Positions 63,641 through 64,000 of a stretch of 64,000 nucleotides of DNA are shown one piece after another (positions within the stretch are counted from its first letter, which is position 1; every line of letters starts with the position of its first letter). The position numbers and the translations under genes were made by a program. Under the pieces are notes generated by a model, which saw only the letters and a program-made list of their open reading frames with translations, searched no databases and was not told the DNA's origin. The stretch lies in NCBI RefSeq assembly GCF_021653995.1, contig NZ_JAJJOZ010000001.1:186001-250000 (forward strand). Direction: 5' to 3'. The stretch comes from Allopusillimonas lactea. GTDB taxonomy: Bacteria; Pseudomonadota; Gammaproteobacteria; Burkholderiales; Burkholderiaceae_B.

Positions 63641-64000
63641 TTAATCGTCGGGTGGGTATGGCCAAGGTCGCTTAATCTGTGTATCGATGTAGATCGTTTC
63701 CAACACATTGAAGAGATCTGCCTGTGCAAGAGCGATTTTCATAACGTCGACGTGATCAATCGAGAATTTTCTCGTATACGAACGGCTTTCGAATTTTTCA
63801 TGACCTGTAATAACATCCATGAATTTTCCGACGGATGTCGAGGCCTGATCGAACCGTTTTTCCATCTTCACAAGTACTTGAAGTAGTGAATCGAGTCGCT
63901 CCAAACCTTGCTTGATCTTGATTTCTGCTGATCTGGCGTCGTCGGTGCTATTCTTCAGTTCACAAAAATAGTACTGAGCCTCGTCGGTCAGTTTTTCAGC
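63641..64000 (-). CDS. AT-rich coiled-coil protein, C-terminal part (partial)
   Basis: The frame is open from the right edge of the window to TAA at 63641, giving 119 residues. The first 70 (DEAQYYFCELKNSTDDARSA, EIKIKQGLERLDSLLQVLVK) show heptad-like spacing typical of a coiled coil. The rest is mixed. A 60-base line counted in the gene is 40% GC, far below the rest of the window, which suggests a separately acquired cargo gene. No family could be named; the N-terminus is outside the window. Confidence 0.7.
   Translation of the reverse strand, partial: AEKLTDEAQYYFCELKNSTDDARSAEIKIKQGLERLDSLLQVLVKMEKRFDQASTSVGKFMDVITGHEKFESRSYTRKFSIDHVDVMKIALAQADLFNVLETIYIDTQIKRPWPYPPDD

Noticed and set aside
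63596..63886. Rightward frame near the right edge
   Set aside because: It covers the leftward coiled-coil gene, which continues open to the window edge and has protein-like heptads.

Overview
The window reads as a chromosome segment of a betaproteobacterium of the Alcaligenaceae (Bordetella/Achromobacter/Pusillimonas-like). The evidence is the gene order der-hisC-hfq-hflX-hflK-hflC-hisZ-purA, the rpsU-dnaG-rpoD block, the hemC-hemD-hemX-hemY cluster, a yfhM/pbpC-type pair and GC-rich coding sequence. No taxonomic search could be run, so this is judged from gene order and remembered protein families.

Bases 1-52,900 are ordinary host chromosome. 1-14,400: translation/RNA/purine/histidine housekeeping genes (der, hisC, hfq, hflXKC, hisZ, purA, a phosphoribosyltransferase, rpsU, dnaG, rpoD), ending in a strong terminator, then pxpA. 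14,400-18,400: a BenE-like transporter, a Zur-box-controlled zinc receptor (ZnuD type, with a His-rich loop), a tiny membrane protein and a CAU-anticodon tRNA with its terminator. 18,400-29,800: small envelope proteins, an EamA transporter, and a giant alpha-2-macroglobulin coupled to PBP1C. 29,800-36,500: an aspartate carbamoyltransferase carrying an HTH-like N-terminal extension behind a 35-bp perfect palindrome, rdgC, and a response regulator / kinase / MHS transporter operon. 36,600-52,900: LexA-controlled recA-recX, divergent metR/metE with a MetR box, DUF2889, sucCD, two TerC proteins, a 41-residue membrane protein, hemCDXY, ppa and an FAH-family hydrolase.

From about 53,160 to the end of the window lies the left part of a prophage or related integrated element. 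Its integrase abuts a Flp-type pilin gene that is cut just after the prepilin cleavage motif, which marks the left attachment junction. A tightly overlapping leftward operon follows, read from right to left: a small membrane protein, RecE-like exonuclease, RecT, a protein ending in an Rmf/CrpP-like domain, DUF3846, a Rad50/SbcC-like ATPase, HNH endonuclease, small proteins, DUF4224 and integrase. It starts from a strong promoter with three copies of a 17-bp operator (TTAAGCG-N3-CGCTTAA). To the right are a control region with two further long inverted repeats, an Arc-type repressor, several uncertain small genes, and the 3' part of an AT-rich coiled-coil gene running off the window. No structural phage genes, no CI-type repressor and no right attachment site are inside the window.

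The least explained items are the HTH-fused carbamoyltransferase with its palindrome, the triple-operator prophage promoter whose repressor is missing, the phage recombination operon with a solitary Rad50-like ATPase and an Rmf-like protein, and a promoter-terminator leader in front of hisZ.
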